Assembly: GCF_029892445.1 (NCBI RefSeq)
Contig: NZ_JARXVJ010000001.1
Span: forward strand, 3,534,001 to 3,598,000
Reading direction: 5' to 3'
DNA length: 64,000 nt
Source: Chryseobacterium sp. H1D6B
GTDB lineage: Bacteria; Bacteroidota; Bacteroidia; Flavobacteriales; Weeksellaceae
The notes below the pieces were generated by a model. It was given only the letters and a program-made list of their open reading frames with translations. It did no database searches and was not told the origin of the DNA. The position numbers were made by a program, and so were the translations under genes. Below are positions 33,873-42,427 of the stretch, in pieces (within the stretch, counting starts at the first letter, position 1; each line of letters opens with the position of its first letter).

Positions 33873-36568
33873 AATTTCTCAATAAAATTATTAAAGAATT
33901 ATTGGCTCAAAACACAGATCTTTCTGCGTTCAATATAGTGCTGCCCGGAAAACGTCCGATTGTTTTTATCAGGCAGATTTTAGAAGAAAATAATTATTCT
34001 GGGTTTCTTCCCAACTTTTTTACTATTGAAGAATTAATAGACAGGATAGCAGGGAAACAGCCAATTCAAGGGATTGCACTCTGGCTTTTTTCGTTTGATG
34101 TCTATAAAAAACTGAATCTCATCCCGAAAGATGATTTTTCAGACTTTCTGAAATGGTTTCCTACCCTGCAGAAAGACTGGGACGACATGCTGAAGTTTTC
34201 CGAAAGTGACCAAGTCGTCCTGCAGTATATGTTTGATGAAGAAAGAATCAAAGAATGGGCGCAGGATTTAGGAGACGACGAAGATGTTCCAAGAAAGAAA
34301 TTCCTGAATTTTTGGAGGAATATGAATGCTTTCCTTCCTGTTTTAAAGGAAAAACTTAACGAAAAGAACTGGGCGACATCCGGAATGATCCATGAAAGTG
34401 CAAAAACTAAGATCATTGATTTTGCAAAAAATACTTCTGAGCACTTTGTTTTCTGTGGCTTTAATGCCTTCACACCTGTGGAAGAAAAGCTTGTCAGAAG
34501 TCTTCTGCAGTGGAATAAGGCACAGTGTTTCTTTCAGGCCGACCATTATTATTTTGATGATGAACGGCAGGAGGCCGGGAAATTTCTCAGAAACCATAAA
34601 TTATGGAAAGAATTTAATGACAGCAGGGCTTTTAATTGGATTGAAGATGATTTTAACCAGCCGAAAAATATAAAAATTTACGAAGTATCCGGAAATGTAA
34701 CCCAGACTAAGATACTGCCGGAAATCTTCAAGGAAATAGAAAATAAAACGTATTCAAATACAGCTGTTGTTTTATTGGATGAGAATCTGCTTCCTGCAAG
34801 TTTAGATGTAATGTATGATATTGAAAACCTGAATATTACTATGGGTTTTCCATTGAAGAATTTATCCTTTTCTAATGCTGTGAAACAATTGTTTTTTCTA
34901 CAGAAACAGCTTGAGAAGAACAAATCATCTTATTATTACAGAGATATCTTTCCTATCCTTGAAGAGCTCCCTAAATCATTTGAGGATGAGCAGTTTATCA
35001 TTGATTTTAAATCAAAAATAGAAGAACGGAATATCGTTTATATCCCTCAGAAATTACTAAAAGAGCTGTTAGGCAGTCTTTCTTATTTTAAACTTCTTCA
35101 AAAAACAGATTCAGCCGGCCGGTATCTCGATATGCTTATTGATTTCTGCAAAAAGATCAAATGGCTGGAAATAGATGATATTCAGTATGAAAATGTCTCT
35201 CATTTTGAAAACGCATTCAGAATCATAAAAAACCAGATCGGGCCTTATGATTTTGAGATCAAAATGGAAACACTGGAGATTTTGATCAATCAGTATATTA
35301 ATTCTGAAAGTATTGATTTTCAGGGAGAACCTTTAAGAGGGCTACAGGTGATGGGACTTTTGGAAACCAGGCTTTTAAACTTTGAAAATGTAATTATGCT
35401 TTCCGTAAATGAAGGCAAGCTGCCTTTAGGGAACTCACAGAATACCTATATTCCTTTTGATATCAGGAAGTTTTTTGATCTTCATACTTTTCTTGAAAAT
35501 GACAGTATTTATGCCTATCACTTTTACAGGCTGATACAGGATGCTGAAAATGTACATTTGTTATTTAATGCATTAAGTTCAGGGGTGAATACAGGAGAGA
35601 AAAGCCGCTTCATTACCCAGATAGAAATGGAGAGTTCTCATGCAATAGATCATTTGATTATTGAGAATTCTTCGGAGCCTATTTTAACTGAACCTATTGA
35701 AATTCCTAAGACTCAAATTGTCTTGGAACGTCTTGAAAAATGGAAAGAAAAAGTGGCTGCTTCACACCTTACCAGCTACCTCTATAATCCTATAGATTTT
35801 TACTTGTCTAAGATTCTTAACACCTCGGAAACAGATGAAATAGAAGAAGAGTTATCAATTAGAAATTATGGTAATCTTGTTCATTATTCACTTCAAGAGA
35901 TTTATGAAGTGTTTAAAGGTAAATTGTTAAAAGAAAGTGATTTGCAAAAATCAATTAAAAGAATAGATCAATATATTGATACAGCGGTTGAAAAGCTGAA
36001 ACACCAGCCTGAATTCTATGAAAAAGGCATGAATTATATTCATAGAGCCATTGCAAAAAAAGTAATTGAGAATGTTTTAAATCATGATCTTGAACTGGTG
36101 AAAAACGGCAATAAATTAGAGATCATTGATATTGAAAAAAGATTTGAAAATGTAGATTTCTATATTGACGAAAATAAGACAGACAAAATATCTTTTTTTG
36201 GCTTTATAGACAGGATTGACCGTCTGAATGGAACTCTAAGAATCATCGATTATAAAACGGCTAAGATCAAGAATCTAAGCGTTAAAATAGATCAGGATAA
36301 CGTTGATTCCTATTTTCATAACAGTGACAGAAAACAGGCGCTGCAGCTTTGTATTTATCAATATGTGGTTCAGAATCTTCCGGAGTTCTGGGGTTTTCCG
36401 ATAGAAACAGGAATCTGGAGCTTTGCTGAAGCCAGAAAAGGGGTAGCTTCTCTGCAGTTTGACAAAGGAAATATCGATGACGCTATGGAAGCTGTAAAAA
36501 ATCTTATTCTGGAGATTCTTAATCCTGATCTTACTTTTATTGAGAATATAAAATCTTATAACAGCTAA
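33869..36568 (+). CDS. AddB-like inactivated helicase with PD-(D/E)XK nuclease domain
   Basis: 899 aa from a TTG that overlaps the DUF922 stop codon (TTGA); no ATG is close, so TTG coupling is likely. The N-terminus (IVLPGKRPIVFIRQIL) is where AddB proteins have a nucleotide-binding loop, but no GxxGK[ST] is present, so ATP binding is doubtful. The C-terminal domain (about 640-890) has the PD-(D/E)XK pattern GFIDRIDRLNG...LRIIDYKT, with catalytic D and K in IIDYKTAK. It is likely one subunit of an AddAB-type double-strand break resection enzyme, but the AddA helicase is not in the window. Confidence 0.82.
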   Translation: MKFLNKIIKELLAQNTDLSAFNIVLPGKRPIVFIRQILEENNYSGFLPNFFTIEELIDRIAGKQPIQGIALWLFSFDVYKKLNLIPKDDFSDFLKWFPTLQKDWDDMLKFSESDQVVLQYMFDEERIKEWAQDLGDDEDVPRKKFLNFWRNMNAFLPVLKEKLNEKNWATSGMIHESAKTKIIDFAKNTSEHFVFCGFNAFTPVEEKLVRSLLQWNKAQCFFQADHYYFDDERQEAGKFLRNHKLWKEFNDSRAFNWIEDDFNQPKNIKIYEVSGNVTQTKILPEIFKEIENKTYSNTAVVLLDENLLPASLDVMYDIENLNITMGFPLKNLSFSNAVKQLFFLQKQLEKNKSSYYYRDIFPILEELPKSFEDEQFIIDFKSKIEERNIVYIPQKLLKELLGSLSYFKLLQKTDSAGRYLDMLIDFCKKIKWLEIDDIQYENVSHFENAFRIIKNQIGPYDFEIKMETLEILINQYINSESIDFQGEPLRGLQVMGLLETRLLNFENVIMLSVNEGKLPLGNSQNTYIPFDIRKFFDLHTFLENDSIYAYHFYRLIQDAENVHLLFNALSSGVNTGEKSRFITQIEMESSHAIDHLIIENSSEPILTEPIEIPKTQIVLERLEKWKEKVAASHLTSYLYNPIDFYLSKILNTSETDEIEEELSIRNYGNLVHYSLQEIYEVFKGKLLKESDLQKSIKRIDQYIDTAVEKLKHQPEFYEKGMNYIHRAIAKKVIENVLNHDLELVKNGNKLEIIDIEKRFENVDFYIDENKTDKISFFGFIDRIDRLNGTLRIIDYKTAKIKNLSVKIDQDNVDSYFHNSDRKQALQLCIYQYVVQNLPEFWGFPIETGIWSFAEARKGVASLQFDKGNIDDAMEAVKNLILEILNPDLTFIENIKSYNS

Positions 36569-36593
36569 CTATTGTTACCGTCAGATCAAATTT

Positions 36594-36619
36594 GTCATTT
36601 CGACGAAAGAGAAATCTCA
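36594..36619. repeat. Dispersed intergenic repeat
   Basis: GTCATTTCGACGAAAGAG followed by AAATCTC resembles a short repeat that I recall as common between genes in Flavobacteriia. It is a single copy in this window, so the call rests on recall. Confidence 0.35.
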
Positions 36620-36656
36620 TCCTATTTCTGAACTAAAAAATACTGTCTAAATAAAA

Positions 36657-36685
36657 AAGTACACTTCAAAAAGAAGTGCACTCCA
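36657..36685 (-). terminator. Terminator of the T9SS lipase gene
   Basis: A stem of 10 bp with one G-U pair (AGTGCACTTC/GAAGTGTACT on the minus strand) is followed by TTTTTTAT. A second hairpin sits nearer the stop codon at about 36701-36720. Confidence 0.8.
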
Positions 36686-36719
36686 TTGAGAAAGAAATGG
36701 TCACGAAACAGCTTCGTGA

Positions 36720-38669
36720 TTAAAGTTTTATTTTTTTACTTATTATTTTCCCAGTACTTAATACAGTTTGAATTACATAAACTCCTGATTCTAAGTTTTT
36801 TGATTCAAATAGAGTTTTCTTAACTTCTTGGGTTTGAACCAGGGCTCCAGAGATACCGTAGATCGTTATATTTTTAATATCGTCTTTGGATCTGACAATG
36901 ATCTGGCGGTTCTGTGTGTAGATATTTAAGTGGTCATCGGCACCTGCTGGATTCTGAATACTTTTATTAAACTGAAGATTATAGAACTCAGTTACAACCT
37001 CAAATGTGTAATTTTTACCGTCAATACCTTTTAAATCAATTCCTCCGGCCTTGCTGTATTCTTCTTGAGAAACAGTTTTTACAAGGTTTTTGTTTTCATC
37101 AAAGACATTAACGGCTGATACATCCTTTTGATTGATCTTTAAAGTTAAAATACCATTATTTTCAGTTTTTACAATTTCATTTTCTGAAATAATTTCCGGA
37201 GTGTTTTTAATGTACGGAATAAGGTTATTCTCTTTATTTCCGGATACTTTTAATAAGTATACCCCGTCTTTTAATGATGATAAATTATTGTTAGATACAA
37301 ATTTACGTTCTGAATTTTCTTGATTGAAATCTGTTATTTCAATCAGTTCCATATCCTTCAGGTCTGGCTTTATCTGAGAAGAATATAAAGGATTAATTTT
37401 CGGCTGGGTATTTTCTGACTGTTTAGATGTTAAAAAAGCCCATTCATTAAAAACACCGCCGCTTCTCAATGTGTTGAATTTTGCATTAGATGCCAGAACA
37501 AAAGGAAGGATTCCGCCTACATGGCCCAGCGGTCCCCAATAGAAAGAATCAAGCTTGTATTTATTCAGATCCCACCATGGATAGTACCCCCGCTGTACAT
37601 CGATTGTTTTTGAAGTATTTTCCGGATGAATAGCCAAATCTACTGTAGAATGTCCTAAAGTCATCGGTGTTTTGTTGTACCAGTCATAAACGTCACTTGC
37701 TCTAAGGCATTGTCTTAGTTTATTATTGCTGTTATTGGTAACATCATTTACGAAGTTCGGGGTAAATAATTTTCTCCAAATAAGAGGTCCCCATAATAAT
37801 CCGCCACTTTCCTGGATCACATGATCATTATATTTATCAAGATACTCTTCAGAAATCACCTCCGAAATATTGTTTGTGTATGTTTTGTACCCAATATTAT
37901 TGCAGGTGTTGACAACATTGGCCAGAAAAGAAGTGAAAGGATACACTTCTTTTTCAATAACTCCTTTTTGAAGCGTAACGCCGGAAAAATCATAAGGCCC
38001 GTCACCCATATAAGCGTATTTGAATTTCAGATTGTCAGGATTAGAAATGCTTAATCTTTTTAAGGTAGACATTGCCGCGTGGGCGCCTTGAGAATATCCT
38101 GTTAAAAAATATTCATCATACCTTTTTACATTCAGTTGCAGCAGGACTTTATTCGCAGCAGTTACAAAATCAATTGTTGCACCGGCTTCAGTAGGATAGT
38201 GTACATAAGGATGAACGCCGTCTCCGGATCCCATCCCGACATAATCAGGTGCCATAAGGATATAACCATTGAGAACGTAAGATAACTCAACCACAAAGCC
38301 TGCATATAATACTCCTCTTAAGTTAGAGGGAACATTATCACGGCTGTCGGTAGTTCCGTGGTCGGACACAATGGTTGAAAGTTTGTAATTCACTTTAGGA
38401 TACATCAAAAGTCCGGTAGCTTTTACAAGAGTATTATTTTCATTTTTAGTGTAATAGGTTATCTTGTAGGCTTTTAATCCTATGTTGAACCCATTAAGAT
38501 AACTGACGAAATCAGGTGAGCTCTGTTCTCCCAGATTATTCGAAATAAAAGCGGCAACTCCCTGCGGAGTAAGATCCAGCTTTGGTTCGTAACTGGCCAC
38601 ATCTCCTGCCTGCTGGGCAAAATAGAATGGAACAGTACAACCTAATAACAAAACGGCAATTTTTTTCAT
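36720..38669 (-). CDS. Alpha/beta hydrolase (lipase-like) with T9SS sorting domain
   Basis: 649 aa, signal peptide about 1-18. The hydrolase region (about 30-400) has SDHGTTDS, ILMAPDYVGMGSGDG and GYSQGAHAAMSTL (nucleophile Ser, near 197), resembling secretory lipases that attack ester bonds. Around 430-560 come beta-rich linker repeats. The C-terminal 75 residues (LNIYTQNRQIIVRS ... GVYVIQTVLSTGKIISKKIKL) are a type A T9SS sorting domain, so it is exported by T9SS. It is monocistronic. Confidence 0.88.
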   Translation of the reverse strand: MKKIAVLLLGCTVPFYFAQQAGDVASYEPKLDLTPQGVAAFISNNLGEQSSPDFVSYLNGFNIGLKAYKITYYTKNENNTLVKATGLLMYPKVNYKLSTIVSDHGTTDSRDNVPSNLRGVLYAGFVVELSYVLNGYILMAPDYVGMGSGDGVHPYVHYPTEAGATIDFVTAANKVLLQLNVKRYDEYFLTGYSQGAHAAMSTLKRLSISNPDNLKFKYAYMGDGPYDFSGVTLQKGVIEKEVYPFTSFLANVVNTCNNIGYKTYTNNISEVISEEYLDKYNDHVIQESGGLLWGPLIWRKLFTPNFVNDVTNNSNNKLRQCLRASDVYDWYNKTPMTLGHSTVDLAIHPENTSKTIDVQRGYYPWWDLNKYKLDSFYWGPLGHVGGILPFVLASNAKFNTLRSGGVFNEWAFLTSKQSENTQPKINPLYSSQIKPDLKDMELIEITDFNQENSERKFVSNNNLSSLKDGVYLLKVSGNKENNLIPYIKNTPEIISENEIVKTENNGILTLKINQKDVSAVNVFDENKNLVKTVSQEEYSKAGGIDLKGIDGKNYTFEVVTEFYNLQFNKSIQNPAGADDHLNIYTQNRQIIVRSKDDIKNITIYGISGALVQTQEVKKTLFESKNLESGVYVIQTVLSTGKIISKKIKL

Positions 38670-38779
38670 ATTTAATATTTTAAGTGGTTATTAAGGTAGA
38701 ATTTTTAATGAACCTTCTAAAATATTAACAGATCAATAATTATTCAATGAATACAAGTTCTCTATTTAGTGATTAAAAT

Positions 38780-38810
38780 AGACGAGTCCGGCCATTGGCC
38801 GGACTCGTAC
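38780..38810. terminator. GC-rich hairpin after the acyl-CoA dehydrogenase gene
   Basis: A 12-bp perfect stem ACGAGTCCGGCC/GGCCGGACTCGT (38782-38793 with 38797-38808) has a 3-nt loop. It is unusually GC-rich for this region, and the T-tracts beside it are weak. Confidence 0.75.
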
Positions 38811-38829
38811 TGTATATATGTTTTTCTAT

Positions 38830-40008
38830 TTAAAAAGCATTGATGCCGGTAATATCCATTCCTGTGATCAGTAAATGAACATCGTGAGTTCCTTCGTATG
38901 TAATCACTGATTCCAGATTAGCAGCGTGTCTCATCATCGGGAATTCACCCATAATACCCATGCCTCCAAGGATCTGACGTGATTCTCTTGCAATGTCAAT
39001 AGCCATTTTCACATTGTTTCTTTTAGCCATAGAAATTTGAGCAGGAGTTGCTTTATGCGCATTTTTAAGATTTCCAAGCTGTAAGCATAGCAGTTGAGCT
39101 TTAGTGATCTCAGTTAAGAATTCAGCTAATTTCTTTTGCTGCAGCTGATAAGAGCCGATTGGTTTTCCAAACTGTTTTCTTTCTTTAGAATATTGAACGG
39201 CAGTACAATGGCAGTCAATCGCGGCACCGATTACTCCCCAAGAAATACCATATCTTGCAGAATTAAGACATGAAAGAGGCCCTTTCAGTCCGGTAACACC
39301 AGGTAATAAGTTTTCCTTTGGTACTTTAACGTCATTAAATACCAATTCTCCTGTTTTAGAAGCTCTTAAACTCCATTTATTATGGGTTTCAGGGGTAGTG
39401 AAACCTTCCATTCCTCTTTCTACAATAAGACCTTGTACTTTTCCTTCTTCATTTTTAGCCCAGATTACAGCAATATCGCAAAGTGGAGAGTTGGTGATCC
39501 ACATTTTAGCACCATTCAAGAGATAATGGTCGCCCATATCTTTAAAATAGGTTTCCATAGAACCCGGATCCGAACCATGATTAGGCTCTGTTAATCCAAA
39601 AGAACCGATCATATCTCCAGAAGCCAGCTTTGGTAAGTATTTTCTTTTCTGTTCCTCAGAACCAAACTCGTTGATAGGAAACATCACTAAAGAACTTTGT
39701 ACAGAAGCCGCCGAACGCACCGCTGAATCTCCTCTTTCCAATTCCTGCATAATAAGACCATAAGAGATCTGGTCTAATCCTGAACCGCCGTACTCCACCG
39801 GAATATAAGGACCAAGAGCTCCTATTTTCCCCAATTCTTTCATCAGACCAGGTAAATCTGTGTGGTTCTGTGCTGCCTGATCGATCTGAGGCATTACAAA
39901 ACCTTCCACCCATTCTCTTATTGACTGGCGGATAAGCTTGTGTTCTTCGGTAAGTAGGGCATCAATTCCATAATAGTCTGGAATACTTGTAAGAGGATAA
40001 TATGACAT
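38830..40008 (-). CDS. Acyl-CoA dehydrogenase, glutaryl-CoA dehydrogenase type
   Basis: 392 aa. Conserved segments are GLTEPNHGSDPGSM, KMWITNSPLCDIAVIWAK and GGMGIMGEFPMMRHAANLES, with the catalytic base Glu in TYEGTHDVH (near residue 375). The C-terminal pattern resembles glutaryl-CoA dehydrogenases that also decarboxylate. FAD and electron-transfer flavoprotein are expected partners. Cytoplasmic and monocistronic. The 40009-40305 gap beyond its start holds only AT-rich sequence and one weak repeat-like block near 40125. Confidence 0.92.
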   Translation of the reverse strand: MSYYPLTSIPDYYGIDALLTEEHKLIRQSIREWVEGFVMPQIDQAAQNHTDLPGLMKELGKIGALGPYIPVEYGGSGLDQISYGLIMQELERGDSAVRSAASVQSSLVMFPINEFGSEEQKRKYLPKLASGDMIGSFGLTEPNHGSDPGSMETYFKDMGDHYLLNGAKMWITNSPLCDIAVIWAKNEEGKVQGLIVERGMEGFTTPETHNKWSLRASKTGELVFNDVKVPKENLLPGVTGLKGPLSCLNSARYGISWGVIGAAIDCHCTAVQYSKERKQFGKPIGSYQLQQKKLAEFLTEITKAQLLCLQLGNLKNAHKATPAQISMAKRNNVKMAIDIARESRQILGGMGIMGEFPMMRHAANLESVITYEGTHDVHLLITGMDITGINAF

Positions 40009-40305
40009 TCTTTTAATTTTTCTAAAAATAGCACTTTTCAGTATTTTATAAAAATTTTTTTGAAGGTCTCTTCATATTATTTTTTCGAGTATGCAGAATG
40101 GAGATTTTAGCTCTGGATGGGAAGTTCAGAAGCAGCGTAAAGAATAGATTGATTAGAATTAAAAATATTTTTAATTCAAAGTTTAAATACTTAAACTTGT
40201 CATTTTAAAGAGTTAAAAAATTGAATAAAATGATGTTTGACTGATTGAAAACTTGCAGATTCACATTGGCAGATGCACTTTTAAACCTTTGCGTTAAAAA
40301 AAGAA

Positions 40306-41043
40306 TTATTTTTTGAATTTGTATAAATAGGGAGCCTTGTTAGCAGATCCGTCATAAAACTTTTCTAATCTCTCAAGAATATTTAAGCTTAGTATTTTGC
40401 GCTGAAAATTATTTCGTCTGAATTTCTCTCCCAAAACAGTTTCATACAAAGACTGAAGATCCTTCATTGTAAATTTTTCAGGAAGAAGACTGCCTGCAGC
40501 AACTTCTGTATTAATATTTTTTCTGAGATATTCTAATCCTGATTCTATTATTCTGTCATGATCAAAAGCCATCTTGGGCAGTTTATCTACTTCAAACCAT
40601 TCACAAGTTTCATTAAAGGCATCCGGAAAGGTATTGGCTATAGAAAAATCAATAAGACTGCAGTATCCAACAGTGACGAATCTCTGGAAGATCCAGTGGT
40701 TCTTTGGAATTTCTATCCCTTTATTGTTAAGAAGTATCTGGTGCACGTTATTTTCAGTACGGTCTATTCTTCCAAAAGTATGAAACTGTTTCAAAAATAA
40801 ACCTTTAAGATGGGTTCTTTCATATAAAACACGTTCTGCGGCTTCACGAAGATCCTCATCATTAAATACAAAGCCGCCGGGAAGTGACCATAAATCCAGG
40901 TCATGATACTTTAACAGCAGAATTTTTAAAATGTCATTATGAAAACCAAATATGGTACAATCTACAGAAATGTGTGCTACAAAGTCTTTTGTATCAATAA
41001 GCTCCTGAAGAGTTTCTTTGTTTTTTGATGTGTCGATTTTCAT
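40306..41043 (-). CDS. Nudix-related transcription regulator (NrtR/AraR type)
   Basis: 245 aa. The N-terminal Nudix fold has LLKYHDLDLWSLPGGFVFNDEDL, but the Nudix box is degenerate (RVLYERTHL in place of REuxEExGu), so catalysis is lost. The C-terminal part (about 155-230, EKFTMKDLQSLYETVLGEKFRRNNFQRKI) is a winged helix. This is the architecture of NrtR-family regulators, some of which control sugar use in Bacteroides. It is co-transcribed with the MFS gene (16-base gap) beside a susCD/GH locus, so it is the likely regulator of that locus. Confidence 0.88.
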   Translation of the reverse strand: MKIDTSKNKETLQELIDTKDFVAHISVDCTIFGFHNDILKILLLKYHDLDLWSLPGGFVFNDEDLREAAERVLYERTHLKGLFLKQFHTFGRIDRTENNVHQILLNNKGIEIPKNHWIFQRFVTVGYCSLIDFSIANTFPDAFNETCEWFEVDKLPKMAFDHDRIIESGLEYLRKNINTEVAAGSLLPEKFTMKDLQSLYETVLGEKFRRNNFQRKILSLNILERLEKFYDGSANKAPYLYKFKK

Positions 41044-41059
41044 GCCAGTAAAAATAAAA

Positions 41060-42253
41060 TTATTTTCTATATTCTCTACTGGTAAGTTTAAAATAAATTA
41101 AACTTATCATAAAGAGCACAATTACAGACACTAAGATGTATAGCGGATAGAGGTTTAACAGTTGATTTCCGAATAATAAAGACATAATGATTGAACTGAT
41201 TGAGCTCCCTAGAGAAGAAAAAATAACAATAAGAGAAGTAAAAAGGTTGATTTTTTCTTTATCAATTTTAGCAATCATTTTAGAATTGATGACCGGGTAG
41301 AGAGGAGAGAGAAAAAGACCAACGACAGGAAATAAAAATAAGAGAGCCTTTGAATTCTCTGATTGAAAATATTGTAATCCTAAAATAGAAATCAACAGCA
41401 GAACGATCAATGATAAACAATAAATGAAATATCTTGATAATGAAAACCTTTGAATAATATTCGCTGTAATGGTTCTGCCGGCATATGAAAAAAGAGCTAG
41501 AAAAGAAGTCGCCTGAAGCGCGAAAAATGAGTTCACTTTTAAGTGGTTTTTATAAAAAGAAGGCAGCCAGGAATTAAAACTTTGTTCTATAAAAACAATA
41601 AAAAATACTACGGCTAAAAAACTGATAATTAATGGATTGATTAAATTGGATAATTCTGAAATAATACCTTTGTCATCTTTTTTTTCAGGTTCGGCGATCT
41701 TAATTTTTGAAAATAGAAATAGCGTGACGATCGAAAGAACAGAAATAAATAAAAATCCAAATTTCCAGAATTCTGAATACTGACTGGAAATCAGCCAGCC
41801 AAATCCCGTGTTCACAACAAATATTCCGACCATAAAGGACGCTTCAACACTGTTCATCGTTTTGGCTAAGGATTTTTCGTCCGAGATATTATTTCGGATA
41901 ATTCCGAACACACAGATCTTGCCTATCGCAAAACATGTCCCGATAATGGCAAACCAAAGTTTGTAAAACCAAAATACTTCTACAAAAGGTAAAATACAGG
42001 AACAAATTCCTACGATTCCCAATGCTAAAATCAATGATTTTTTAGTTCCTATTTTACTGATAAAATTGACTGCAAAAAGTGAAATAAATGCGATGGGAAG
42101 ATCTTTAAAGGATTCTAAAAATCCGAGCTTTTCATAAGTGATTTTTGCGTCTGCCAACTGTAAAATTACGATACCCATACAGTTCAAAACCATCGAGAAA
42201 ATTAAAAAAGTCAGCTTCAACGGAAGAGAAATAGAAGAGAGCTTGTTATTCAT
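41060..42253 (-). CDS. MFS transporter, probable sugar importer
   Basis: 397 aa with about 12 membrane helices. The loop between helices 2 and 3 has FISKIGTKKSLIL, a variant of the MFS motif A (GxxxDxxGRR). It has no signal peptide and lies in the inner membrane. Its divergent position next to susC suggests it imports oligosaccharides or glucose released by the locus enzymes into the cytoplasm. The substrate is inference from context. Confidence 0.88.
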   Translation of the reverse strand: MNNKLSSISLPLKLTFLIFSMVLNCMGIVILQLADAKITYEKLGFLESFKDLPIAFISLFAVNFISKIGTKKSLILALGIVGICSCILPFVEVFWFYKLWFAIIGTCFAIGKICVFGIIRNNISDEKSLAKTMNSVEASFMVGIFVVNTGFGWLISSQYSEFWKFGFLFISVLSIVTLFLFSKIKIAEPEKKDDKGIISELSNLINPLIISFLAVVFFIVFIEQSFNSWLPSFYKNHLKVNSFFALQATSFLALFSYAGRTITANIIQRFSLSRYFIYCLSLIVLLLISILGLQYFQSENSKALLFLFPVVGLFLSPLYPVINSKMIAKIDKEKINLFTSLIVIFSSLGSSISSIIMSLLFGNQLLNLYPLYILVSVIVLFMISLIYFKLTSREYRK

Positions 42254-42264
42254 TTTGGGGATTT

Positions 42265-42296
42265 TTTTTTATGACTTTTTACGATTTTTTATGAAA
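42265..42296. promoter_or_regulatory. Three 10-bp tandem repeats between MFS and susC genes
   Basis: TTTTTATGAC, TTTTTACGAT and TTTTTATGAA follow each other directly (42265-42294), one helical turn apart, just before the MFS start. A short dyad CTCAAAATGAG (42400-42410) lies near the susC start. Both are candidate operators of the Nudix-type regulator. Confidence 0.45.
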
Positions 42297-42427
42297 TATG
42301 GCAGCGGAAATAAGGCTTTAAACCCCCAAAAATAAAAGAAAAATTAAAATATTTATTAATATAATGTTAATTATTTAAAAAAAAATATATTTTTATTGTC
42401 TCAAAATGAGAATTAAAAACTAACTAT

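Noticed and set aside
40100..40150. Repeat-like block with CAGAAGCAGCGTAAAGAAT
   Set aside because: It resembles the blocks in the 16.4-17.0 kb gap but is too degenerate to call.
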